Assembly: GCA_964598695.1 (NCBI GenBank)
Contig: CAZRDB010000011.1
Coordinates: 1-51,578 of the forward strand
Length of the DNA: 51,578 bases
Direction of reading: 5' to 3'
DNA from: CAZRDB01 sp964598695
Lineage (GTDB): Bacteria > Armatimonadota > Zipacnadia > UBA1398
Within the stretch, counting starts at the first letter, position 1; every line of letters starts with the position of its first letter. The notes under the pieces are model-generated. The model did not search any database and had not been told where the DNA came from. It worked only from the letters and a program-made list of their open reading frames with translations. Shown piece after piece: positions 1 through 7,299 of the stretch. The position numbers and the translations under genes are program-made.

Positions 1-1367
1 CGTCTCGCCGCCCTCGTGGCCCCCGACCGCAGTCCCGTTCACCCAGACGTCGGCCTTGTAGTCGACTGCCTCGAACCGCAGGAGCAGCCGCCCTCCCGGA
101 GCGGCCGGAGTCTCGAACCGCCTCCAGTACCAGGCCAACCCGTGGTAACCGGGGAACGGTCCCTGGATGATCCACGGCACCCGCGTCGTGACGGCCTCCG
201 TCGTCGGGCCCCGGAACCAGCCCGCCGCGATCCCCGCGTTGCTCGGGTCGGTCGCGATCTGCCACGTGCCGTCGAGCGAGACGACAGGGCTCGAGGCGGC
301 CGCGGGCGGCGCCGACGCCCCGCCGGAGAGGACGAGGTAGCTCAGCGTGCGCTCCGGGAGTCGCGTCTCTCCGTCCGTCGTGACGGTCGCCGGGCGAAGT
401 GCGAGCCGGTGGAGACCGGGCGCCGCGACGAGCGTCACGGTCGCCGCGAACCCCTGAGGACGCGTGAGCGCGATCGGCTCGGGCGCGGCCGGGGTCCGGC
501 CCGCCGCGTCGGTCGACAGGAGGGTGACGCGCACCTCCGAGACAGCCTCGGGGACGCTCTCCGGGTCGATCCACAGCCGCAGGCTGCCCGGCGCGTCGGG
601 CCGGAAGATCCTCCAGCGACTGGAGGCCTCCAGCTCGAGCTGGGCGTTGGCCGCGAAGAGTGCAAGCTGTCGCTCGGGCGTGCCCGTGCGCTCCGGCCGC
701 CGCCCGTGATCCCAGATCCGCACCTCGTCGACGAGGCCGGCGAACCACCGCTCCGGTCCCTCGATCCCGAGGCCCACCATGAAGGGCGTCGCGCTCGGGG
801 CCATCGGTTTGTCGGCCGAGACACCGCCCACGAGCACCCCGTCGACGAAGACGCGCAGCCGGTCGGGCGACTTGACCACCGACACGTGCTGCCAGACGCC
901 GGGCGTGAGCGCGATCGTCGGCCCGTAGACCCACGAGGAGCCCGTCCCGTAGGTGAAGTAGTAGTGGTTGGTCCGCTCGCCGTCCTGCTGCAGCGCGAAG
1001 CCCACGAACTGGTGCGAGTGGTTGCCGTAGACGTCGGCGTAGGGCCGCTGCGTCTCCGCCGGGTTCACCCGGCACTCGATCGTGAACTCCCCGCCCAGAT
1101 CGAGCGGCTGGCCGGTGGCCGCGACCCACGTGCCCTGCCCGTCCAGCGCGAGACAGCGGCCGTCCGGGGCCTCGGCGAACGCGGGGCTCCCGTGGGCGAG
1201 TCCGTCGTGNNNNNNNNNNCGTGGCCGTGGCCCGAGCCGTCGCGCAGGTCGCCCTCGAACGACCACGCGAGCACCGGAGCGGGCAGGGGGCCGGCGGTCT
1301 GCGCCACGGCCGCCCGGCCGAGTAGGAGAAGAGCGCTGCAACCCGTTGCGAACGTCGCGAGTGTCAT
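1..1367 (-). CDS. Secreted LamG protein with GH2-type sugar-binding domain (partial, crosses assembly gap)
   Basis: The start at 1367 gives a signal peptide of about 22 residues ending AAVAQ, so the protein is exported. A LamG/concanavalin-like domain follows (LAWSFEGDL near the start, WFAGLVDEVRIWDHG at about residue 217). From about residue 360 the sequence GTWQIATDPSNAG and then YKADVWVNGTAVGGHEGG is typical of the N-terminal sugar-binding domain of glycoside hydrolase family 2. The catalytic part, if there is one, lies beyond base 1. The reading frame changes across the 10-N gap at 1210-1219, but joining the flanks through a shared CGTG restores one frame and the usual LamG motif GHGHDGL. 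The gene starts 46 bases after a sigma factor gene on the same strand and may be cotranscribed with it. The domain calls are firm; the enzyme activity is unknown because the catalytic domain is not visible. Confidence 0.8.
1210..1219. other. Assembly gap of 10 N inside the LamG/GH2 gene
   Basis: Ten N bases separate flanks that both carry CGTG at the junction. Collapsing the flanks on that tetranucleotide restores a continuous LamG reading frame on the minus strand, so little or no real sequence is probably missing. Confidence 0.85.
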
Positions 1368-1413
1368 GCGAGCGCTGTTCCCCGCGCCGCGCGATCAACC
1401 TGCGACCTCGTGC

Positions 1414-1977
1414 TCAGGCCGCCTGGCCCTCGAAGAGAAGCCGCAGGCTGCGGCCCGAGCTTCCCGCGAGCAACATCCGGCGGGCGCGGTGCAGGCGGAC
1501 CTTGACCGTGCCCAAGGGCAGCTCGAGGCGGGCCGCGATCGCCTGGTACGAGCACCCTTCGCACAGGAGCAGCTCCAGGGGCCGGGCGTACAGCGCGGGC
1601 AGGGCCGAGACGAGCCTCCGGGTCTCGCGGATCGACTCGGCGGCGAGGATGCGCTCGGTCACGGCGTCGCGCTCACGGCTGCCGCCAGCGGGCTCGGCCT
1701 CGACGTCGAAGGGGACCAGGGGCAGGCGCGAGCGCTCGCGCCTCCGGAGGTTGAGGCAGACGCTGCGGGTGATCTCCCGGAGCCAGGCTCGGAGCGCGGC
1801 GGGCGACTTGAGTTGCTCCCGGTAGATGTAGGCGCGGAGGATGGTCTCCTGCACCGCGTCCTCGACATCGTCGGAGGCGGAGAGATAGCCGCGCGCGACG
1901 GAGCGGACGAACGGGCGGGCCTCCTCGAGAAGGTCCAGGTCGACGGCGGGCGCCGGGTGAAGGGATCCGATGCACAT
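1414..1977 (-). CDS. ECF-type RNA polymerase sigma-70 factor
   Basis: This 187-residue protein has the two-domain layout of extracytoplasmic-function sigma factors. Region 2 is at about residues 20-85 (SASDDVEDAVQETILRAYIY, then LREITRSVCLNLRRRERS). Region 4 is at about 120-170 (LPALYARPLELLLCEGCSYQ, then LPLGTVKVRLHRARRML, the helix-turn-helix that reads the -35 element). It would direct RNA polymerase to a small regulon. The ATG at 1977 was chosen because GAGGAGA lies 8 bases before it; a longer upstream frame has no supporting ribosome site. No anti-sigma factor gene is next to it, although one could lie outside the window. The LamG/GH2 gene 46 bases downstream is a likely partner or target. 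The family is clear; the signal it responds to is unknown. Confidence 0.9.
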   Translation of the reverse strand: MCIGSLHPAPAVDLDLLEEARPFVRSVARGYLSASDDVEDAVQETILRAYIYREQLKSPAALRAWLREITRSVCLNLRRRERSRLPLVPFDVEAEPAGGSRERDAVTERILAAESIRETRRLVSALPALYARPLELLLCEGCSYQAIAARLELPLGTVKVRLHRARRMLLAGSSGRSLRLLFEGQAA

Positions 1978-2082
1978 GGCGTTTCTCCTCAAGCAGGTGT
2001 TTGGTTGCGAAGAGGCATTCGGCAAACAGGCGTGTGCATCCTCCTCCATCGAGAAAGGAATCTCGACCGGGCCGGCCGGTGC

Positions 2083-2112
2083 TTTACCTCCCGCGCCTCT
2101 TGCGGGTAGGAT
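2083..2112 (+). promoter_or_regulatory. Possible sigma70-type promoter for the LytTR regulator
   Basis: TTTACC (2083-2088) and TAGGAT (2107-2112) are separated by 18 bases and lie about 50 bases before the LytTR gene. Each box matches four of six consensus positions, so this is tentative. Confidence 0.3.
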
Positions 2113-2163
2113 ACGAGCGGTACTGGTGCGGGGGGGCACGGCGTGTGTGAGGAGTGATTGGGG

Positions 2164-2970
2164 GTGGTCCGTGCGGTCATCGCGGACGACGACGACCACT
2201 TCGCGCGCCTCCTGGAGGGCATCCTCCGAGAGACAGGGCGCGTAGAGGTTGTCGCGATCGCCTCATCAGGCGTCGACTGCCTGCGGCTGTGTGAGAACAC
2301 GCAGCCCGATGTCGTCTTCCTCGACATCGAGATGCCCGGCCTGAGCGGCCTCGACGTCGCCGAGGCGGTGCTCTCCGAGGAGGGTGGCCCCCTCGTCGTG
2401 TTCGTGACGGGCCACGAGGAGCACGCGCTCCGGGCCTTCGAGCTGGCCGCCTTCGACTACGTCCCCAAGCACCTGCGCGCCGCCGCGTTCACCGATCGGA
2501 TCCAGCGCACCGTCGACCGGGTCGAGCGCGAGCGCCAGCACAACCCGCAGCCCGTCGAGGAGCTGCAGGCCCGGCTCGACCAACTGGCCGGATCGCTCGA
2601 CAAGCTCCAGGTCCTCCCCCGCAGCCGGCGGCCGAGCCGGCTTCCGGTCAAGGACTACGAGGAGGGCGCAGTCCGCCTGCTCGACCCCGACGAGATCATC
2701 TGCGCCGAGCGCGTGGGGCGGCGGACGGTGATCCGCACGGCCGAGAGCGAGTACCCGACCTACTACACCATCGAGCGCCTGGAACAGCGGCTGGTCTCGG
2801 AGGGGTTCGTCCGCGTCAATCCGGGCGCCCTCGTCAACCAGCGGTACGTACATTTCCTGGTGCCGAACGGCGATGGGTCGTATGATGTGATCCTTCGAGA
2901 CACGCGCGGGAGCGTCTTCACGGCCTCACGGGCCCGCTCCAAGGCGCTGCTCGAGTCTCTGGAGTCCTGA
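2164..2970 (+). CDS. LytTR-family response regulator
   Basis: A two-component response regulator of about 268 residues. The receiver domain (residues 1-115) has the acidic pocket IADDDDHF, the phospho-acceptor Asp in VVFLDIEMPGLSG, the switch Thr in VFVTGHEEHA and the conserved Lys in DYVPKHL. A charged linker with coiled-coil character (about 118-150) leads to a LytTR DNA-binding domain (about 165-268) with AERVGRRTVIRT and FVRVNPGALVNQRYV. GTG at 2164 is preferred because GAGGAG ends 9 bases before it; a TTG six bases upstream is too close to that site. No sensor kinase is adjacent, so the partner is encoded elsewhere or the regulator is an orphan. It is divergent from the sigma factor gene. 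Confidence 0.93.
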   Translation: MVRAVIADDDDHFARLLEGILRETGRVEVVAIASSGVDCLRLCENTQPDVVFLDIEMPGLSGLDVAEAVLSEEGGPLVVFVTGHEEHALRAFELAAFDYVPKHLRAAAFTDRIQRTVDRVERERQHNPQPVEELQARLDQLAGSLDKLQVLPRSRRPSRLPVKDYEEGAVRLLDPDEIICAERVGRRTVIRTAESEYPTYYTIERLEQRLVSEGFVRVNPGALVNQRYVHFLVPNGDGSYDVILRDTRGSVFTASRARSKALLESLES

Positions 2971-3026
2971 TCGGCGGTAGTCCGGCACGTTCCCACTCGT
3001 TCCGCGCACCGCCACGGCAAACGCGC

Positions 3027-3056
3027 TGCCCCGCGGCGGGCATGTGCGTGTTTTTT
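3027..3056 (+). terminator. Possible weak intrinsic terminator after the LytTR gene
   Basis: A 5-bp stem (TGCCC/GGGCA, 3027-3042) is followed after 8 bases by six T residues (3051-3056), the only T6 run noticed in this area. The stem is short. The stretch 2971-3249 holds no credible gene; it contains this site and the promoter and stem-loop listed next. Confidence 0.35.
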
Positions 3057-3068
3057 GCTGTACGGATC

Positions 3069-3098
3069 TTGCGCGGCTTGTGCCCGGTGTGCTATAAG
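3069..3098 (+). promoter_or_regulatory. Promoter of the MutL/DUF6754 operon
   Basis: TTGCGC (3069-3074) and TATAAG (3093-3098) are 18 bases apart. The -10 box is preceded by TGC, forming an extended -10 element. AT-rich boxes are rare in this sequence, which makes the match more meaningful. The predicted start of transcription is near 3105. Confidence 0.5.
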
Positions 3099-3104
3099 CA
3101 ACGT

Positions 3105-3174
3105 GAGGATCTCTCATCTGCCAACACCAGCCGTCCCCCCAATGGCCCAACCACCCTACAGATGAGAGGTCCTC
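3105..3174 (+). promoter_or_regulatory. Long stem-loop at the predicted 5' end of the MutL/DUF6754 operon transcript
   Basis: GAGGATCTCTCATCTG (3105-3120) pairs with CAGATGAGAGGTCCTC (3159-3174) over 16 positions with a single G-U pair. The 38-base loop is C-rich, and TTTCC follows the stem. The left arm begins exactly at the start site predicted from the promoter. It may stabilise the 5' end or act as an attenuator or protein-binding site. I see no cobalamin-box motif. Confidence 0.6.
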
Positions 3175-3249
3175 TTTCCATTTGCGCCGGCCCCCTCTCG
3201 TCCGCTACTGTCTCGGCCGGGTGAGGACGGCCGGCGACGGAGGCAGCAC

Positions 3250-3717
3250 GTGCCGGACCGGCAGCCCATCGCGGAACGCGCTCCGCGACCCAGCCCGCCC
3301 GAGGACGACGGGGCGCTGCGCTGGACCGCGCACCCTGCGGCCCGACAGCCGACCCTCGTCGCGGTCGTCGTCCTCATCGCCATCGCCGCCGGCGTGCTCG
3401 CGATCTCCTGGGTCGAGTCGCTGCTGTTCGGTCTCCTGGCGACGGCGCTCGTGCTCGGAGCCCTGCTCCCCTTCCTGCTCCCGACCCACTACACCCTCGC
3501 CGGTACGCGGGTCGCGATCCGCACCGCCGCCTACCGCTTCGAGCGCGACCTGACGGCCTTCCGCGCCTTCGAGCGCTCGCCGCGCACCGTCTGGCTCTGC
3601 ACCCTCTCCCGCCGTTCCGTTCTCGACAACTACCGCGGCATGCCGCTCTACCTCTCCGGCAACGCCGAGACCGTGTGCGACGCCCTCCGGGCCGCCGGGC
3701 TGGAGGAGCGCCGGTGA
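3250..3717 (+). CDS. Small membrane protein, first gene of the MutL/DUF6754 operon
   Basis: A 155-residue protein that I do not recognise. It has a charged, Pro-rich N-terminal stretch, two adjacent transmembrane segments (about residues 35-53 and 57-78) and a cytoplasmic-looking C-terminal half beginning LPTHYTLAGTRVAIRTAAYR. Two TM helices followed by a beta-rich tail resembles membrane-anchored PH-like (bPH2/YdbT-type) proteins, but that comparison is loose. GTG at 3250 follows GGAGG with 6-base spacing. Its stop overlaps the start of the next gene as GTGA, which indicates translational coupling. It is about 145 bases downstream of the predicted transcription start. Function unknown; its place in the operon suggests it belongs to the same membrane system. 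Confidence 0.75.
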   Translation: MPDRQPIAERAPRPSPPEDDGALRWTAHPAARQPTLVAVVVLIAIAAGVLAISWVESLLFGLLATALVLGALLPFLLPTHYTLAGTRVAIRTAAYRFERDLTAFRAFERSPRTVWLCTLSRRSVLDNYRGMPLYLSGNAETVCDALRAAGLEERR

Positions 3718-4184
3718 GCCGCGGTCGCCCCGACGAGATCCCCCCCCACCTGCGGACGCCGGCCGACTGGGAGGCGATTGAGGAGATCGACCCCGCCGCG
3801 CTCGACGACCTCGAGCGCCGGATCGCCCGCAAGGTCTCGCGGTGGGAGATCGGCGGCCCGGCCGTGCTCGTGCTGGAGTCGATGAAGCCGGTCACCTACA
3901 TCGCCTCGCAGGCGCTGGTCGTCGGCGGGCCCCTTGTGCAGTCCCTGGTCGAGATCCGCGACTACTACACCTTCCGCAAGCTGCTCGAGAACCGCGACCG
4001 CGTCGAGGAGCTGGTGCAGGCGATCGAGGCCGAGGAGGAGACCCGGCTCGGCCGGGCGGCGGCCCGGCGCGCCCGTCGCGGCGATTCGCGGGCGCTGTGC
4101 CGCCGCTATCGCGCCTGGCTCGCCGGGCGCGGACGCCGCGAGAGAGGTGTGCGGCCGGGCGTGGCGAAACAACCTCGCGCGTGA
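3714..4184 (+). CDS. Hypothetical helical protein translationally coupled to the preceding gene
   Basis: A 156-residue protein of unknown family. The start is GTG at 3714, sharing four bases with the upstream stop, with GGAGGAG just before it. The N-terminal part is acidic (DWEAIEEIDPAALDDLERR), the middle has a moderately hydrophobic stretch (YIASQALVVGGPLVQSLV, about 63-80), and residues 85-115 are charged and helical with coiled-coil character. The C-terminus is strongly Arg-rich. One hydrophobic stretch is too weak to call a membrane helix. The tight coupling argues that it works with the preceding membrane protein. A 100-base gap separates it from the MutL-like gene. Confidence 0.7.
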   Translation: MSRGRPDEIPPHLRTPADWEAIEEIDPAALDDLERRIARKVSRWEIGGPAVLVLESMKPVTYIASQALVVGGPLVQSLVEIRDYYTFRKLLENRDRVEELVQAIEAEEETRLGRAAARRARRGDSRALCRRYRAWLAGRGRRERGVRPGVAKQPRA

Positions 4185-4284
4185 TTCCGCGGCTCTCCCC
4201 GCTTCGAACGGACCGGGGAACGCGTGTGCGTGGCTGGGATCACCCGGCAACGATCTCCCGAACGAGGGACGAGTGGAGGCACAG

Positions 4285-6117
4285 ATGAGCGAGCCCCGAT
4301 CGATTCTCGCCACCGACTGCGGCTCGACGACCACCAAGGCGATCCTCATCGAGAAGGACGAGAAGGAGGGCGGCTACCGACTCGTCGTGCGGGGCGAAGC
4401 GCCGACCACCGTCGAGAAGCCCTTCGAGGACGTCACGCGCGGCGTCGTCAACGCGGTCCAGGAGGTGGAGGAACTCTCCGGACGCAAGCTGCTCGACGGC
4501 GACGAGCTGCTCATCAAGCCGGAGCACAGCGCGACCGAGGGCATCGACCTCTACGTCTCGACCTCGAGCGCCGGCGGCGGACTCCAGCTCATGGTCTCCG
4601 GCGTCATCAAGCAGATGACCGCCGAGTCGGCCCAGCGCGCCGCCCTCGGCGCCGGCGCGATCGTCATGGACGTCCTCGCCCACAACGACCGCCGCCTGCC
4701 CCACGAGCGGATCGGCCGGATCCGCTCGCTGCGCCCCGACATGATCCTCATGGCCGGTGGGACCGATGGCGGCCAGGTCAACCACGTCATCGAGATGGCG
4801 GAGATCGTCGCCGCGGCCGACCCCAAGCCCCGGCTGGGCGGCAACTACCGCCTGCCGATCATCTACTGCGGCAACAGGGACGCTCGGGAGCAGATCCGGG
4901 ACGAGCTGGCCGAGAAGTCCGAGCTGCACGTCGTCGACAACATCCGTCCCACGATGGACGAGGAGAACCTCGGCCCCGCCCGCGACATGGTCCACGAGCT
5001 GTTCATGGAGCACGTCATGCAGCAGGCGCCGGGCTACAACAAGCTCACGACCTGGACCGACGCGCCGATCATGCCGACCCCCGCCGCCGTCGGCGCCATG
5101 TGCGAGACCGTCGCCCACCGCGAGGGGATCCAGCTCGTCGGCGTCGACATCGGCGGCGCCACGACCGACGTCTTCTCCGTCTTCGAGGGCGAGACCGAGG
5201 ACGAGGACGAGCAGCGGCCGCTGGTCTTCAACCGCACCGTCAGCGCCAACCTCGGCATGAGCTACTCCATCTCGAACGTGCTCGTGGAGGCCGGCGTCGA
5301 GAACGTGCTCCGCTGGTGCCCGATCCCGATCGACGCGGCCGGCCTCGGCAACCGGGTCAAGAACAAGATGATCCGCCCGACGACGATCCCTCAGACGCAG
5401 GAGAGCCTGATCATCGAGCAGGCGATCGCCCGCGAGGCCCTGCGGCTCGCCTTCGAGCAGCACAAGCAGCTCGCCACCGGCCTCAAGGGCGTCCAGCAGC
5501 AGCGCACCATCGATCAGGCCTTCTCGCAGTCGGTCGCCGGCGCGACGCTCGTCGACCTGATGGCGCTCGACCTCATCATCGGCTCCGGCGGCGTGCTCTC
5601 CCATGCGCCGCGGCGCCAGCAGTCGATGCTGATGATGATCGACGCTTTCGTCCCCGAGGGTGTCACCCAGCTCGCGGTCGATTCGATCTTCATGATGCCG
5701 CAGCTCGGTGTGCTCGCCTCACTGTGCCCCGAGGCCGCGATGTCGGTCTTCTGGCGCGACTGCCTGATCCCGCTCGGGCCCTGCATCGCGCCGGTGGCGA
5801 CGGGCCGGGTCAAGCCGGGCCAGACGCTCGCGACCGTCGCCTTTGACGGGAAGAGCTACGAGGTGCAAGCCGGCGAGATGCAGCTCGTCCCGCTCGGCGA
5901 AGGGCAGGAGGCCGAGGCCGTCATCAGCCCGGCGCGCGGGGTCGATGTCGGCGCCGGCCGCGGCCAGACGCTCGAGGTGACGCTCAAGGGCGGCGTGGTC
6001 GGGCTCGTGCTCGACGGCCGCGGCCGCCCGCTCGTGCTGCCGACCGTCCCCGAGGAGCGCATGGCGCTCCTGCGCCGCTGGAACGCTGCGCTCGACATCT
6101 ACCCCACCAAGGACTAA
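4285..6117 (+). CDS. MutL/GlmL-like ASKHA ATPase (glutamate mutase L family), large form
   Basis: A 610-residue protein of the MutL family, which was named for a gene linked to the B12-dependent glutamate mutase and belongs to the actin/hexokinase/Hsp70 ATPase fold. Phosphate-1 loop ATDCGSTTTKAIL is at residues 9-21, phosphate-2 loop GVDIGGATTDVFSVF at about 286-300, and glycine motifs MILMAGGTDGG and IIGSGGVLSHAP are also present. It exceeds the roughly 460 residues of classical MutL because of a beta-rich C-terminal part (about 490-590). ATG at 4285 follows GGAGG. No mutase subunit gene is in the window; instead it is embedded with membrane proteins of the DUF6754 type. It may therefore be the energising subunit of that assembly. 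The fold is certain; the role is inferred. Confidence 0.85.
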   Translation: MSEPRSILATDCGSTTTKAILIEKDEKEGGYRLVVRGEAPTTVEKPFEDVTRGVVNAVQEVEELSGRKLLDGDELLIKPEHSATEGIDLYVSTSSAGGGLQLMVSGVIKQMTAESAQRAALGAGAIVMDVLAHNDRRLPHERIGRIRSLRPDMILMAGGTDGGQVNHVIEMAEIVAAADPKPRLGGNYRLPIIYCGNRDAREQIRDELAEKSELHVVDNIRPTMDEENLGPARDMVHELFMEHVMQQAPGYNKLTTWTDAPIMPTPAAVGAMCETVAHREGIQLVGVDIGGATTDVFSVFEGETEDEDEQRPLVFNRTVSANLGMSYSISNVLVEAGVENVLRWCPIPIDAAGLGNRVKNKMIRPTTIPQTQESLIIEQAIAREALRLAFEQHKQLATGLKGVQQQRTIDQAFSQSVAGATLVDLMALDLIIGSGGVLSHAPRRQQSMLMMIDAFVPEGVTQLAVDSIFMMPQLGVLASLCPEAAMSVFWRDCLIPLGPCIAPVATGRVKPGQTLATVAFDGKSYEVQAGEMQLVPLGEGQEAEAVISPARGVDVGAGRGQTLEVTLKGGVVGLVLDGRGRPLVLPTVPEERMALLRRWNAALDIYPTKD

Positions 6118-6136
6118 CGGCGAGGAGGCCGCCCAG

Positions 6137-7252
6137 ATGGGACATGCCTACACCCCGGGACTGCGCGTCGCCAGCAAGTGCCTGGTTCGGCGCGAGCGGA
6201 TCCTGCCGCTCAAGGGCTCCGTCCTGACGACGGTCGGCGCCCGGGTCTCGGCCACGGAGGTCGTCGCCCGGACCGAGCTGCCCGGCGACATCGAGATCAT
6301 CAACATGGCCTTCGACCTCGGCTGTGAGGCGAAGGACATCCCCGCCAAGCTCTCCAAGCAGGAGGGCGACCCGGTCGAGGCCGGCGAGGTGCTCGCGCGG
6401 ACGAAGGGCTTCCTCGGCATGGGCCGCAGCGAGGTCGTCGCGCCGTGCTCCGGCACGATCGAGACCGTCTCGCCCGTCACCGGGAAGGTGCTGATCCGCA
6501 AGGCGCCGCTCCCCGTCGAGGTCAAGGGCTACATCGACGGCGCCGTGGTCGAGGTCCGCGAGGCCGAGGGCGTGGTCGTCGAGGCCCCGGCCGCCTTCGT
6601 CCAGGGCATCATCGGCGTCGGCGGTGAGACCCACGGACCGCTCGCGATGGCCGTCGGGTCGCCTGACGACGTCCTCGAGGCCGGGCACATCGCCCCCGAG
6701 CACAAGGGCAAACTGGTCGTGGGCGGCTCGCTCGTGACCCTCGAGGCGATCCACCGGGCCGGCGAGGTCGGGGTCCACGCGCTGATCGCCGGCGGGGTCC
6801 ACGATGTCGACCTCGAGGCCTACCTCGGCTACCCGCTCGGGGTCGCGATCACCGGCCATGAGGATGTCCCCGTCACCCTGGTCATCACGGAGGGCTTCGG
6901 CGAGATCACGATGGCCCGGCGGACCTTCGACCTGCTTGCCTCGCTCGAGGGCAAGGGCGCCTCGGCCAATGGCGCGACACAGATCCGCGCGGGCGTCATC
7001 CGCCCCGAGATCGTGATCCCGGTCGAGACCGACACGGCGGCCGAGGAGGACGCCGGCGGCGAGATGCACGTCGGCGACACCATCCGAATCATCCGGGAGC
7101 CGTTCTTCGGCGTTCTGGCCGAGGTCGTCAGCCTCCGGTCGGAGCTGATCGCGATCGAGACCGAGGCGAAGGTCCGGTCGCTGGACGTCAAGCTGCCCGA
7201 CGGGCGCACGGAGACGCTCCCCCGGGCCAACGTAGAGGTGATCCAATCCTAG
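6137..7252 (+). CDS. Barrel-sandwich-hybrid and KOW-domain protein of the MutL/DUF6754 operon
   Basis: A 371-residue soluble protein. Residues 10-140 hold paired beta-hairpins of the barrel-sandwich type seen in biotinyl/lipoyl and RnfC-like domains: ILPLKGSVLTTVGARVSATE, then KQEGDPVEAGEVLARTKGF, then VVAPCSGTIETVSPVTGKVL. No biotinyl- or lipoyl-lysine motif is visible, so this is probably structural. The middle (about 150-290) is Gly-rich and alpha/beta (GIIGVGGETHGPLAMAVGSP). The C-terminal 60 residues form a KOW/NusG-like beta barrel (GDTIRIIREPFFGVLAEVV). The start lies 19 bases after the MutL-like stop. The next frame begins at or shortly after its stop, so it is firmly part of the operon. 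I do not know a characterised protein with this architecture; function unknown. Confidence 0.8.
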   Translation: MGHAYTPGLRVASKCLVRRERILPLKGSVLTTVGARVSATEVVARTELPGDIEIINMAFDLGCEAKDIPAKLSKQEGDPVEAGEVLARTKGFLGMGRSEVVAPCSGTIETVSPVTGKVLIRKAPLPVEVKGYIDGAVVEVREAEGVVVEAPAAFVQGIIGVGGETHGPLAMAVGSPDDVLEAGHIAPEHKGKLVVGGSLVTLEAIHRAGEVGVHALIAGGVHDVDLEAYLGYPLGVAITGHEDVPVTLVITEGFGEITMARRTFDLLASLEGKGASANGATQIRAGVIRPEIVIPVETDTAAEEDAGGEMHVGDTIRIIREPFFGVLAEVVSLRSELIAIETEAKVRSLDVKLPDGRTETLPRANVEVIQS

Positions 7253-7299
7253 TGCGGAACGACGCCGCCAAGGCGATCGCGGGAGCGGAGGGCGAGAGT

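Noticed and set aside
2971..3249. Cobalamin riboswitch in the MutL operon leader
   Set aside because: There is a strong stem-loop, but no B12-box-like conserved core could be found.
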